This document shows, in pieces, positions 18,631-27,286 of a stretch of 35,176 nt of DNA (within the stretch, counting starts at the first letter, position 1; every line of letters begins with the position of its first letter). The notes beneath the pieces are model-generated. The model saw only the letters and a program-made list of their open reading frames with translations. It was not told the origin of the DNA and did not search any database. Source of the DNA: SURF-33 sp964598885. GTDB taxonomy: Bacteria; Desulfobacterota; Desulfobacteria; Desulfobacterales; Desulfosalsimonadaceae. A program made the position numbers and the translations under genes. The stretch spans positions 1-35,176 of the forward strand of contig CAZRES010000020.1 of the NCBI GenBank assembly GCA_964598885.1, given 5' to 3'.

Positions 18631-18696
18631 TGTCGTCAAGAACGCAATGAAAAAAGTCATGATGTCAACAGCGGTGTAGCTTCATCGCACCGGTCG

Positions 18697-18813
18697 CGGG
18701 CGGATGAATCGCCGCCCGGCCCAGACGTAAACCACAAATCCACCGGTAAAGTCGCCGTGTTTTTCGCGGCGGCGTTCAGGCTGAAAAAGGATGCCCCCTT
18801 TTCCGGCCTGAAC
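18697..18813. other. Cluster of three stem-loops in an intergenic region, possible structured RNA
   Basis: Three consecutive inverted repeats lie between the receiver gene and the next coding region. Hairpin 1 is CGGGCGG/CCGCCCG (18697-18703 with 18712-18718). Hairpin 2 is 18751-18757 with 18767-18773, 7 bp including one T-G pair. Hairpin 3 is a 17-bp stem (18774-18790 with 18797-18813) with one wobble and one mismatch, and loop ATGCCC. Hairpins 2 and 3 abut exactly. None is followed by a T-run, so simple termination is not the obvious role. It could be a leader or small RNA. Confidence 0.45.
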
Positions 18814-18911
18814 GTGTTGTGCTTCGGTTCTTCCGTTTGTTGATCAAGGCCCGCCTTTTTGTTTTTTTGACGCTCCAGTGCATCCGTTTACACATACAGG
18901 CAAAGATAACG

Positions 18912-19952
18912 ATGAAACAGATAAGGATGAACGGTATTCGGCTGAGCCCTCCCCAGGTCGGAATTTCTCAAACCTGTCGGATCAGTCCCGCTTTTTCATC
19001 GCTGTATCTTTACCGCGTTATGGCCGCCGAGCGGATCAACATGACATTTGTCAATCTTTTTCATGCCAATGATTGCTTGAGGATCAACGGCTGCATTCCG
19101 CCTGAAAAGCAGGACAGGGTGGAAGAGTTTGTCTTGCGCCGCGATACCGGCATGACATGCCGGCCGCGCATCGGAACCGTGTCGGTTTATCCGCATCGGT
19201 TCCGTTTTTCCGCCCTTGGGTATCTGGTTCATGTTTTCGGGGAAAAAGGGTTTCATTTTTATCAGATGGCGTCATCCGGAGCCATGCTGACCTTTGTGGT
19301 GGATTATGCCTGCCAGGAAGAAGTCGCCGCCGGCCTGGAACAACAACTGGATCTTCCCATCACGCGGACACCGTTTCGGCAGGATATCAACGAAGATGAA
19401 CTCCTGGCCTTGATGCGGAAACAACCGGAGGTCAGCGCGAAATATGTGGAAACAAAGGTCAGAACCTATGGAATCGGTCTGAAGACGGGACTGACGCTTT
19501 GTTCCATGACGATTCGCGCGGATGTTCTGGTCGATTGGGGGGAGCGTGTCCAGATGCTGGAACATCATGGACTGAGCTTTGCGTTTGCGTCCGCTGAAAC
19601 ATTACCCGACGGGCTTATCCGTTTGTGTTTTCTTTCAGAAGGCGAAATGATCGATCCGGAAAGGCCGATCCCGTCCATAGAACCCAATGGATATGAACCG
19701 CTTATCCGGTCCGTGCTGGCCGGCGTTGCCGAAGAAATCACCGTGGTAGCGGATGTCTGCCTGATCAGTTTGCAAGGCCCTCATTTCGGTGATCGCTACG
19801 GAATCGCGGACCATGCTTTTACGGCCCTCATGCGTGGATCCGTGCCCATACTGGCAGCCGCGTGCGTGGGCGCTATGATTTATATCGTTGTTCCAAAAGC
19901 CGGTAAGCACCGGTCAACATCGCTTCTTTCGGAAGTGTTTGAGACGCCGTGA
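18912..19952 (+). CDS. Protein of unknown function, possibly ACT-like repeats
   Basis: Not recognised with confidence. The ATG at 18912 (346 aa) is chosen; a GTG at 18819 and an ATG at 18927 are alternatives, and none has a strong ribosome-binding site. The N-terminus (MKQIRMNGIRLSPPQVGISQ) and two stretches with alternating strand/helix character recall ligand-binding ACT domains such as those of aspartokinase, for example SSLYLYRVMAAERINMTFVN and GLTLCSMTIRADVLVDWGER. No catalytic motif is visible. A hydrophobic stretch near the C-terminus (VPILAAACVGAMIYIVV) could be a membrane helix or a buried strand. It ends 13 bases before the PAS histidine kinase gene, so a sensing role for that kinase is possible but unproven. 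Confidence 0.7.
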   Translation: MKQIRMNGIRLSPPQVGISQTCRISPAFSSLYLYRVMAAERINMTFVNLFHANDCLRINGCIPPEKQDRVEEFVLRRDTGMTCRPRIGTVSVYPHRFRFSALGYLVHVFGEKGFHFYQMASSGAMLTFVVDYACQEEVAAGLEQQLDLPITRTPFRQDINEDELLALMRKQPEVSAKYVETKVRTYGIGLKTGLTLCSMTIRADVLVDWGERVQMLEHHGLSFAFASAETLPDGLIRLCFLSEGEMIDPERPIPSIEPNGYEPLIRSVLAGVAEEITVVADVCLISLQGPHFGDRYGIADHAFTALMRGSVPILAAACVGAMIYIVVPKAGKHRSTSLLSEVFETP

Positions 19953-19965
19953 GGTTTGATTTGTC

Positions 19966-21489
19966 ATGACGGAAAAAAATATGCGCATTTCACAAAAGCA
20001 GCATAACGGCGTTATCGATGAAATTGACTGGCGTATAAGGGTGTTTGACTCCCTTACTTATCCGGCCATCATTATCAAGCCGGATAAAACCGTGGTGGCT
20101 GCCAACAAGAAATTTTATGAAACCTATGACAGCAGCCCCAGTGACATCGTGAGCAGGAAATGTCATGATTTTTTTGTGGATGAAAATCTTCCGTGCCATG
20201 GTCAGGAGTGCCCCATTGAACAGGTGGTCAGGAAAAAGAGCGGCCGTTATCTGACCCGAAAGCAGAATCACCGCTGGGAGGACCGGATTTTTTCTCCCAT
20301 CCTGGATGAAAACGGGGAGGTCTCTCATATCATTGAAGGCATCCGGGATGTCACCCGTGTTAAAATGCTGGAAAGCGAGCTGGCCAATTTCAAGGAATTC
20401 ATCAGCCGGGTAGTGGAAAGCTCGGCCTCGGCTATTATTGCCGCCGACCGCCAGGGCGGCATCGAGCTGATGAATCAGGCCGCCAAGGAGCTGTTCGGTC
20501 TGACCAACGGGGACAGGGAAAAAATCCGTTCGGTGGAACAACTTTATCGCCCCGGGCAGGCCAAGGAAATCATGAAGATGCTGCGGGATGAAAGCATCGG
20601 CGGAAAGGGGAAATTGCCCAGCACCACCGTGACGCTGATCAGTGTGTGGGGAGAAGAAATCCCCGCGGAGATGACAGCGGCGATCATTTATGATGACCAG
20701 GGGAATGAGGTCGCCACCACGGCCATATACAATGACTTGCGCGAAAAACTGGCGGTGGAGCGGCAGCTGAAAGAGGCCCAGAAGCAGCTGGCCCAATCCG
20801 AAAAGATGGCATCTCTGGGGCAGCTGGCGGCCGGCGTGGCCCACGAGATCAACAATCCGCTTACCGGCATCCTGTTTAATGCCAGCCTGATTCTGGAAAA
20901 ACTTAATCCGGATCATCCCTTCCATCAGGATCTGGAATACATTATCGAGGATGCCGAACGGTGCAAGGAGATTGTCAAAAGCCTGCTGGTATACAGCCGG
21001 CGCACGGATTCCCGGAAAAATATCGTGCAGATCAACGAGTTGGTGGAGCAGAGCCTTAAAATTACCCGGGATCCCAAGGCATTCGGCAATATCAAAGTCG
21101 TAAAAGAACTGGCCGACGAGATGATGATGGTCAACGTGGATACCAACCAGCTCAACCAGGTGATCATCAACCTGGTCATGAACGCCGTTGATGCCATGGA
21201 CGGCAGCGGTATTCTGACGTTGAGAACGTATCGGAACAAATCGGAAAAAAAAGTTTTTCTGGAAGTATCCGATACCGGTCCCGGTATCGCCGAGACGAAT
21301 TTGAACAAGATTTTTGATCCGTTTTTCACGACCAAACAGGTGGGCAAAAGCACCGGGCTTGGATTGAGTATCGTCTATGGCATTGTCGAGGAACACGGGG
21401 GCCGCATTTCCGTCAGGGAGACGGGCAAAAGCGGTACCACATTTATTGTTGAGCTGCCGCAGTATATTCCGGCGGACAACGAATTTTAA
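19966..21489 (+). CDS. PAS-PAS sensor histidine kinase
   Basis: Soluble two-component kinase (507 aa) with no transmembrane segment visible. PAS1 (about 25-130) carries three cysteines, C66, C77 and C82, in the pattern KCHDFF...LPCHGQECP. PAS2 spans about 145-260, followed by a short coiled coil. The H-box GVAHEINNPLTG holds His293. The ATPase domain shows the N-box INLVMNAVDAM, DTGPGI, FDPFFTTK and GLGLSIVYGIV. Cytoplasmic PAS domains with such cysteines suggest redox, metal or heme sensing; this is inference. It is 13 bases from the next gene, a receiver-kinase, which is its likely partner. Confidence 0.94.
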   Translation: MTEKNMRISQKQHNGVIDEIDWRIRVFDSLTYPAIIIKPDKTVVAANKKFYETYDSSPSDIVSRKCHDFFVDENLPCHGQECPIEQVVRKKSGRYLTRKQNHRWEDRIFSPILDENGEVSHIIEGIRDVTRVKMLESELANFKEFISRVVESSASAIIAADRQGGIELMNQAAKELFGLTNGDREKIRSVEQLYRPGQAKEIMKMLRDESIGGKGKLPSTTVTLISVWGEEIPAEMTAAIIYDDQGNEVATTAIYNDLREKLAVERQLKEAQKQLAQSEKMASLGQLAAGVAHEINNPLTGILFNASLILEKLNPDHPFHQDLEYIIEDAERCKEIVKSLLVYSRRTDSRKNIVQINELVEQSLKITRDPKAFGNIKVVKELADEMMMVNVDTNQLNQVIINLVMNAVDAMDGSGILTLRTYRNKSEKKVFLEVSDTGPGIAETNLNKIFDPFFTTKQVGKSTGLGLSIVYGIVEEHGGRISVRETGKSGTTFIVELPQYIPADNEF

Positions 21490-21502
21490 AAGGCGATGAA
21501 AA

Positions 21503-23032
21503 ATGGCTGATCATATGGACCCGGCATGTGTACGTACAGATGAGGACGAATCCCGCACGGCCATCACCAGAAGCGTCGGCAAATTTTCCTTCCAGCCGCG
21601 GGTGCTGGTTGTCGACGATGAAAAACGCATACGGGATGCCTGTTTTCGATTGTTGACCGAAGAGGGGTGCGAGGTGGCCCTGGCGGAAAACGGTGAGACG
21701 GGTTTGCAGATGATCGAACGCGCCCATTATGACATTATTCTACTGGATCTGATGATGAACGGTATTTCCGGTTTTGATGTGCTCAGCCATGTCAAGGGCC
21801 TTCATCCGGATACGGTAGTGATTGTCATCACCGGATATGCCACCATCGAGCATTCCATCGATGCCATGAAAAAAGGAGCTTTTGACTTTCTTCCCAAGCC
21901 GTTTTCTCCCAAGGACCTGCGATTGGTCATTAGCAAAGCCATTGAATTTATCAGCACCCTGCAGGACATCGCCAAGCAGAAATCGCGAATGCGCGTGATG
22001 ATCAACCTGATCTCCGACGGCGTGCTGACCACTGACAACCAGAAGCACGTGGCATTGGCCAATCCGGCCTTTTTACGAATGATGGGGTGTCTTGACAGGG
22101 AAGTGATCGGCTGTTCCATCACCGATATCGTGAAGGAACCCAGGCTGATCGACATGGTGGAAAAAGCGCTGCATCAGCCTCCGGAGACGTTTGTGGAACT
22201 CACCGATGAATTTACCATCACGGAAAAGGACGGTGAGGAGAAAATTATCGGCGCTCGGTGCATCCCGTTTCGGGACCGGCTGGATCGCAATCTTGGTACG
22301 GTGACCGTGCTTCACGACATCACCACATTAAAAAAGCTCGACAAGGTCAAATCCGATTTCGTCTCCATGGTGGCCCATGAAATCAAGAGTCCGCTTAATT
22401 CCATTCTGATGCAGCTCAAGGTGATTCTGGATGGGCTTGCCGGCGACCTTACGGATAAACAAAAGGAAATTCTTACCCGGAGTTCGGACCGCATTTCGTC
22501 CCTTGCAGCTCTTTCCGGTGAACTGCTGGATATCGCTAAAATTGAATCCGGATTGATCAACCAGGAAAAAGAGGAACTCGATATTGTCGAACTGCTGGCG
22601 GCTCAGACCGAATTTTATCAGGATCGCGCTGCCGCCAAGTCCCTGGAACTGACCTTTGACAATGAAGCGCCGCCGGCGCGTATCATGGGAAACCGGACAA
22701 ATATCGAGGAGGTGGTCACGAACCTGATCACCAATGCCATCCGCTATACGCCCGAAGGCGGGAGTATCCGCGTGGGAGTCGCGGTCGATAAGCATTATGC
22801 CTGTATCCGGGTGGCGGATACGGGAATCGGCATCTCCGAGGAAGACCAGGAGCAAATATTCCAGCGGTTTTATCGGGTTAAAAACGAAAAAACCCGGTTT
22901 ATCAACGGTACCGGTCTCGGGCTGGCCATTGTAAAAAGTATTGTTGATGCCCATCACGGCATGATAAAGATTGATAGCCGACTCGACGAAGGAACCACAT
23001 TTTCGGTTTGTCTGCCGAAAATCGAAACCTGA
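21503..23032 (+). CDS. Receiver-PAS-histidine kinase (response regulator-kinase hybrid)
   Basis: Hybrid signalling protein, 509 aa. After about 30 variable residues, an N-terminal receiver (33-150) carries Asp82 in IILLDLMMNG and Lys132 in PKPFSP. A PAS domain follows (about 160-275). The HisKA H-box VAHEIKSPLNS holds His292, and the HATPase has NLITNAIRY, DTGIGI and GTGLGLAIVKSI. Order REC-PAS-HK means its kinase activity could be controlled by phosphorylation from the upstream kinase (19966), making a relay. No membrane segment or DNA-binding domain is present. The start ATG follows AAGGCGATGAAAA. A 112-bp gap with hairpins separates it from serA. Confidence 0.93.
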   Translation: MADHMDPACVRTDEDESRTAITRSVGKFSFQPRVLVVDDEKRIRDACFRLLTEEGCEVALAENGETGLQMIERAHYDIILLDLMMNGISGFDVLSHVKGLHPDTVVIVITGYATIEHSIDAMKKGAFDFLPKPFSPKDLRLVISKAIEFISTLQDIAKQKSRMRVMINLISDGVLTTDNQKHVALANPAFLRMMGCLDREVIGCSITDIVKEPRLIDMVEKALHQPPETFVELTDEFTITEKDGEEKIIGARCIPFRDRLDRNLGTVTVLHDITTLKKLDKVKSDFVSMVAHEIKSPLNSILMQLKVILDGLAGDLTDKQKEILTRSSDRISSLAALSGELLDIAKIESGLINQEKEELDIVELLAAQTEFYQDRAAAKSLELTFDNEAPPARIMGNRTNIEEVVTNLITNAIRYTPEGGSIRVGVAVDKHYACIRVADTGIGISEEDQEQIFQRFYRVKNEKTRFINGTGLGLAIVKSIVDAHHGMIKIDSRLDEGTTFSVCLPKIET

Positions 23033-23040
23033 GATGAAAA

Positions 23041-23083
23041 AAACACGGTTCGTGTTTACTCGCCCGGGAGCTGTTTTCCGGGC
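23041..23083 (+). other. Two small hairpins between the signalling genes and serA
   Basis: A 7-bp stem AAACACG/CGTGTTT (23041-23047 with 23051-23057) begins nine bases after the kinase stop. A 6-bp stem GCCCGG/CCGGGC (23062-23067 with 23078-23083) follows. Neither has a proper T-run, so they are at most weak terminators or mRNA end structures. Confidence 0.35.
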
Positions 23084-23108
23084 ATGTGCCGCCGGACCAC
23101 AGGAATTC

Positions 23109-23114
23109 TATAAT
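23109..23114 (+). promoter_or_regulatory. Consensus -10 element upstream of serA
   Basis: A perfect TATAAT lies 31 bases upstream of the serA ATG, in an AT-rich stretch just before its AAGGAG ribosome-binding site. No good -35 hexamer is found 16-18 bases upstream (GTGCCG region), so a promoter here may depend on an activator. Confidence 0.35.
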
Positions 23115-23144
23115 TTTAATTTATTCAAGGAGATGTAAACACTT

Positions 23145-24728
23145 ATGAAAGTACTGATCAGCGACAACCTGGGACAGGAGGGGGTCAGGATATTTCAAGA
23201 AGAAGACGGTATGGATGTGGATGTCAAGACCGGGTTATCGCCGGAGGAATTAAAGGCCGTCATCGGCGATTACGACGCCCTGGTGATCCGCAGCGCCACC
23301 AAGGTCACGGAGGATCTGCTCAGCGCCGCCACCTCGCTTAAGGTGGTGGGCCGGGCCGGAATCGGACTGGATAATGTCGATATTCCCGCGGCCACCAAAA
23401 AAGGCGTGGTGGTGATGAACACCCCCGGCGGCAACGTGGTCACCACCGCCGAGCACGCCATTGCCATGATAATGGCCCTGACGCGCAATATCCCGCAGGC
23501 CACCGCCTCCATGAAAACGGGTTTATGGGAAAAGAAAAAATTTCAGGGTCGGGAAATCATGAACAAGACCCTGGGGATTATCGGGTTCGGTAAAATCGGT
23601 TCCGTGGTGGCCGATCGGGCCAGGGGCTTAAAGATGCGGGTGATCGTTTATGACCCCATTGTGCAGCCTGATATTATTGAAAAAAGCGGGTACGAATGGG
23701 TGCCGCTGGAAGAACTTTACAAACAGTCTGATTATATCACCGTTCATGTCCCCAAAGGAAAAGCGACCCTCGGCATGATCAACGCGGAAGCGTTTGCGCA
23801 GATGAAAACGGGCGTGATGCTCATTAACTGCGCCAGGGGGGGCATCGTTGATGAGCATGCGTTGCACGCGGCCCTCACCTCCGGTAAAGTGGCCGGCGCC
23901 GCCCTGGATGTTTTCAGCGAGGAGCCGCCGCCCGCGGATCTGCCCGTGCTCGCTCTTGACAATGTGATTCTTACGCCCCACCTGGGCGCGTCCACGGAAG
24001 AAGCCCAGACCAATGTGGCCGTGGCCGTGGCCAATCAGATCATCGAGTATCTCAAATACAACAATATCATCAATGCCGTCAATGTGCCGGCTATTTCCGG
24101 CAAACTGCTGGAAAAACTGCGTCCGTTTCTGTTTCTGGGAGACCGGATGGGCAGTTTGCTGGCCCAATATTCGGAGGGTCAGCTCAAGGAAGTTCAGGTG
24201 GAATATCAGGGCGATTTTTCCGGACTTGACATGAGCCCGGTGACCACGGCCCTGATCAAGGGACTTTTGGATGTGTTGATTCAAGACGGCGTCAATTCGG
24301 TCAATGCCCCGGTGATTGCCAAAGACATGGGAATAAAAATTTCCGAATCCAGTACCGTTGAAACGAGGGAATATTTAAATCTTGTCTCGGCCACGATCGT
24401 CACCACCGACATGGAGCGAACGGTGTCAGGGACGGTTTTCGGAAAGGCGGACGCACGGATCGTCAAAATCGATAAATTCCGTATCGAAATGGTGCCCCAG
24501 GGACATCTCGCCCTGATCCATAATGTGGATGAACCCGGCGCCATCGGCAGCGTAGGCGCCGTGTTGGGCGAGCATGAGGTCAACATTTCGCGGATGCAGG
24601 TCGGCATGGAAGAAGGCGGGGAAAACAATATCATCCTGATTCGCACGGATACGCGGATCCCGGAAGATGTTGTCGCCAAAATCGGTGATCTCCCCAAGGT
24701 GAATTCCATCCGGATATTTGAACTTTAA
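23145..24728 (+). CDS. serA: D-3-phosphoglycerate dehydrogenase
   Basis: Cytoplasmic NAD-dependent oxidation of 3-phosphoglycerate, the first step of serine synthesis. 527 aa, the length of the long form with both extra regulatory domains. The NAD-binding motif GIIGFGKIG starts near residue 145. Catalytic landmarks are the INCARGGIVDE block (Arg), the Glu in DVFSEEPP, and the His in LTPHLGASTEEAQ. An allosteric substrate-binding domain follows (about 320-450). A C-terminal ACT domain (about 455-527, HNVDEPGAIGSVGAVLGEHEVN) probably binds serine for feedback inhibition. Strong AAGGAGATG ribosome-binding site. nfnA starts 52 bases downstream with no terminator between, so cotranscription is likely. 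Serine feeds one-carbon units to folate. Confidence 0.97.
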   Translation: MKVLISDNLGQEGVRIFQEEDGMDVDVKTGLSPEELKAVIGDYDALVIRSATKVTEDLLSAATSLKVVGRAGIGLDNVDIPAATKKGVVVMNTPGGNVVTTAEHAIAMIMALTRNIPQATASMKTGLWEKKKFQGREIMNKTLGIIGFGKIGSVVADRARGLKMRVIVYDPIVQPDIIEKSGYEWVPLEELYKQSDYITVHVPKGKATLGMINAEAFAQMKTGVMLINCARGGIVDEHALHAALTSGKVAGAALDVFSEEPPPADLPVLALDNVILTPHLGASTEEAQTNVAVAVANQIIEYLKYNNIINAVNVPAISGKLLEKLRPFLFLGDRMGSLLAQYSEGQLKEVQVEYQGDFSGLDMSPVTTALIKGLLDVLIQDGVNSVNAPVIAKDMGIKISESSTVETREYLNLVSATIVTTDMERTVSGTVFGKADARIVKIDKFRIEMVPQGHLALIHNVDEPGAIGSVGAVLGEHEVNISRMQVGMEEGGENNIILIRTDTRIPEDVVAKIGDLPKVNSIRIFEL

Positions 24729-24780
24729 TCTCTGTTACACCCCCTGAAATTTTGGGAGCAATGAAAAAAGGAGTGTTATT

Positions 24781-25617
24781 ATGTTTAAGATCGTAAAACG
24801 CGCTGAAATGGCCGACGGAACGGTGATTGAAAATCGTATCGAAGCGCCGAAAATCGCGGCCAAAGCAAAGCCGGGCCAGTTTGTTATTCTGAAGGCCAAT
24901 GAAACCGGAGAGCGGATTCCACTGACCATATCCGATATTGACCGGGAAGAGGGAACCATTACCGTCATTTATATGGTTGTGGGCAAATCCACGGAATTGT
25001 TCAAAACCCTTCAGGAGGGCGACGTTTACCAGGATGTCATCGGGCCGCTGGGTAAACCGACCCATATTGAAAAGGTCGGAACGGTGGTATGCGTCGGCGG
25101 CGGTACCGGCGTTGCCGTGCTTTTCCCGATTACCCGCGCCTTTAAGGAGGCCGGGAACAAGGTCATCAGCATCATCGGCGCCCGGAACAAGGATCTTTTG
25201 ATCCTGGAAGAGAAGATGAAGGCCGTATCCGATGAACTTCACGTGTGTACCGACGATGGTTCATACGGCCGTAAAGGATTTGTAACCGAAGCCTTGAAGG
25301 AAATCCTTGGGAAAGAGTCTGTTGACCTGGCGGTAGCCATCGGGCCGGTGCCCATGATGAAATTCGTATCCGCCATGACAAAAGAACATAATGTCAAGAC
25401 CCTTGTCAGTTTGAATCCCATCATGATTGACGGAACCGGGATGTGCGGCGGGTGCCGGGTGTCGGTGGGCGGCGAAACCAAGTTTGCCTGCGTAGACGGT
25501 CCTGAATTTGACGGACACCTGGTTGATTTCGACAACCTTTCCAGCCGGCTCCGGGCCTACCAGGAGGAAGAACGCAAAGCGCATGAAGCCTATTGCCGGA
25601 TCAGGGATGCAAAATAA
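24781..25617 (+). CDS. nfnA: NfnA, small subunit of NADH-dependent ferredoxin:NADP+ oxidoreductase
   Basis: FAD and [2Fe-2S] subunit (278 aa) of the electron-bifurcating transhydrogenase NfnAB, which couples NADPH, NAD+ and ferredoxin; also annotated SudB/sulfide dehydrogenase beta. Landmarks are the ferredoxin-reductase FAD fold with IPLTISDI near residue 50, the nucleotide motif CVGGGTGVAVLFPI near 105, and a C-terminal [2Fe-2S] site GMCGGCRVS (C222, C225) with FACVDGPEFD. Ribosome-binding site AAAGGAG is seven bases before the ATG. nfnB follows within 40 bases. The lengths of both subunits match characterised NfnAB. Confidence 0.94.
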   Translation: MFKIVKRAEMADGTVIENRIEAPKIAAKAKPGQFVILKANETGERIPLTISDIDREEGTITVIYMVVGKSTELFKTLQEGDVYQDVIGPLGKPTHIEKVGTVVCVGGGTGVAVLFPITRAFKEAGNKVISIIGARNKDLLILEEKMKAVSDELHVCTDDGSYGRKGFVTEALKEILGKESVDLAVAIGPVPMMKFVSAMTKEHNVKTLVSLNPIMIDGTGMCGGCRVSVGGETKFACVDGPEFDGHLVDFDNLSSRLRAYQEEERKAHEAYCRIRDAK

Positions 25618-25655
25618 AATAATTCTTGAATAGCATATTATAAATGGAGGAAAGC

Positions 25656-27068
25656 ATGACCCCAGACAAAACCAAAACGAAAAAAATTCCACGACAACCC
25701 ATGCCGGAACAGCCGCCGGAGGTCCGCCGGCGGAATTTCGAGGAAGTGCCCTTAGGCTATGGCAGGGAAACCGCCATCCAGGAAGCGCAGCGCTGTCTGC
25801 AATGCAAGAAACCGGCATGTGTGGCGGGCTGCCCCGTAGAAGTCAATATTCCCGGTTTTATCAAGCATGTTGCGGATGGCGACTTCAGTGCCGCCATTGG
25901 CGTGATCTGGGAGAAAAACGCCCTTCCGGCCGTCTGCGGCCGGGTTTGCCCCCAGGAAATCCAGTGTGAGGGACTGTGCATCGTCGGCAAAAAGGATGCT
26001 CCCGTAGCGATCGGCAACCTGGAGCGATTCGTGGCCGACACGGAACGGCTTCAGGGTTCCGGAGAGCTGCCTGCCAAGGCTCCGTCCACGGGTAAACGCG
26101 TGGCCGTGGTGGGTTCGGGACCCTCGGGGCTGACGGTGGCGGGCGATCTGCTGCTCAAAGGGCATGACGTTACCCTGATGGAAGCCTTTCATAAACCCGG
26201 CGGAGTTCTGGTCTACGGAATTCCGGAATTCCGGCTTCCCAAGGATATTGTGGCATCCGAAGTGGCCTCACTGGAAAAACTCGGTCTGGTCATCAAGAGC
26301 AACACGGTGGTAGGCCAGACGGTCAGCCTTGACGAGCTTTTTGAAGAGGGCTTTGACGCGGTATTTATCGGGGTCGGCGCTGGATTGCCGACATTTTTGA
26401 ATATTCCGGGAGAAAATCTCAATGGAATTTATTCCGCCAATGAATATCTGACCCGGGCCAATCTCATGAAGGGATATCTGTATCCGGAATATGACACTCC
26501 CCTGGTCAGAGGCAAAAATGTGGCGGTGATCGGCGCCGGAAACGTGGCCATGGATGCGGCGCGGACAGCCATGCGGCTGGGCGCGGAAAATGTGCGGATC
26601 GTGTATCGCCGGTCCAGGGACGAGATGCCCGCCCGGGCCGCAGAAATTCACCATGCCGAGGAAGAAGGCATTGAAATGTATCTTCTTACCGCTCCCACGG
26701 AATTCATTGGTGATGAGCGGGATTACGTTACTTCCATGAAGTGTCTGAAAATGGAGCTGGGGGAACCTGACGCATCCGGTCGGCGTCGGCCGGTACCCAT
26801 CGAAGGTTCCGAATTTACACTCGATTGCGATCTTGCCGTAATCGCCGTAGGTGCGGGCGCCAATCCGTTGCTGACCCAGTCGAATCCCGAAATTTCCTTG
26901 AATAAATGGGGATATATCGTCGCCGATCCGGAAACCGGCAAGACCACCAAAAAAGGCGTATGGGCCGGCGGCGACATTGTGACCGGTTCGGCAACCGTGA
27001 TCCTGGCCATGGGCGCCGGCCGCAAAGCGGCCGATTCCATCCATGATTATCTGACACTGGGATGGTAG
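25656..27068 (+). CDS. nfnB: NfnB, large subunit of NADH-dependent ferredoxin:NADP+ oxidoreductase
   Basis: Bifurcating-FAD and two-[4Fe-4S] subunit (470 aa), homologous to the small subunit of glutamate synthase. The ATG at 25656 is chosen because GGAGG sits five bases upstream; an ATG at 25644 lies before that site. The N-terminal Fe-S region shows CLQCKKPACVAGCPV and CGRVCPQEIQCEGLC. The FAD motif is VVGSGPSGLTVAGDLL near residue 152, a second dinucleotide motif is VIGAGNVAMDAARTA near 292, and the C-terminal GGDIVTGSATVILAMGAGR closes the FAD site. A glutamate synthase small subunit is the alternative, but adjacency to nfnA and absence of a large glutamate synthase gene support Nfn. Two hairpin/T-run structures follow. 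Confidence 0.94.
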   Translation: MTPDKTKTKKIPRQPMPEQPPEVRRRNFEEVPLGYGRETAIQEAQRCLQCKKPACVAGCPVEVNIPGFIKHVADGDFSAAIGVIWEKNALPAVCGRVCPQEIQCEGLCIVGKKDAPVAIGNLERFVADTERLQGSGELPAKAPSTGKRVAVVGSGPSGLTVAGDLLLKGHDVTLMEAFHKPGGVLVYGIPEFRLPKDIVASEVASLEKLGLVIKSNTVVGQTVSLDELFEEGFDAVFIGVGAGLPTFLNIPGENLNGIYSANEYLTRANLMKGYLYPEYDTPLVRGKNVAVIGAGNVAMDAARTAMRLGAENVRIVYRRSRDEMPARAAEIHHAEEEGIEMYLLTAPTEFIGDERDYVTSMKCLKMELGEPDASGRRRPVPIEGSEFTLDCDLAVIAVGAGANPLLTQSNPEISLNKWGYIVADPETGKTTKKGVWAGGDIVTGSATVILAMGAGRKAADSIHDYLTLGW

Positions 27069-27070
27069 CG

Positions 27071-27118
27071 CCGTCTGCCGGCTGCCGGTTTTCCGGCAAG
27101 GCCTGGTGACGGTTTTTT
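27071..27118 (+). terminator. Probable intrinsic terminator after nfnB
   Basis: An outer stem CCGTC/GACGG (27071-27075 with 27108-27112) encloses a perfect hairpin TGCCGG-TTTT-CCGGCA (27083-27098). TTTTTT follows at 27113-27118. It starts three bases after the stop codon region. Interior bulges make it imperfect, but position and T-run fit termination of the serA-nfnAB transcript. Confidence 0.55.
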
Positions 27119-27163
27119 GTGGGAAATTTTACGTAAATTTCTTTAATTTTTTGAGCATATTTT

Positions 27164-27201
27164 CAAAAAACTCTCCTTTTTTAGAAAAGGAGAGTTTTTT
27201 G
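27164..27201. terminator. Strong bidirectional-type hairpin terminator
   Basis: Perfect 17-bp inverted repeat (27164-27180 with 27185-27201) around the loop TTAG. It has an A6 tract on the left arm and a T6 tract on the right, core CTCTCCTTTT/AAAAGGAGAG. It insulates the nfn operon from the following Hdr-like operon. The right arm also contains AAAAGGAGAG, but no start codon follows closely. Confidence 0.85.
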
Positions 27202-27211
27202 TCCATAAATA

Positions 27212-27240
27212 TTGACAGGCGCGTAAAAAACGGTTTTAAG
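27212..27240 (+). promoter_or_regulatory. Probable sigma-70-type promoter of the HdrC/HdrB-like operon
   Basis: A consensus TTGACA (27212-27217), a 17-base spacer and TTTAAG (27235-27240, 4 of 6) lie just after the terminator hairpin and about 46 bases before the first candidate start codon. Position and spacing are good; the -10 is moderate. Confidence 0.5.
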
Positions 27241-27286
27241 CCATATATCGCGCGTTCATCGCTTTATAAAAAAAGCATGAACAGTT

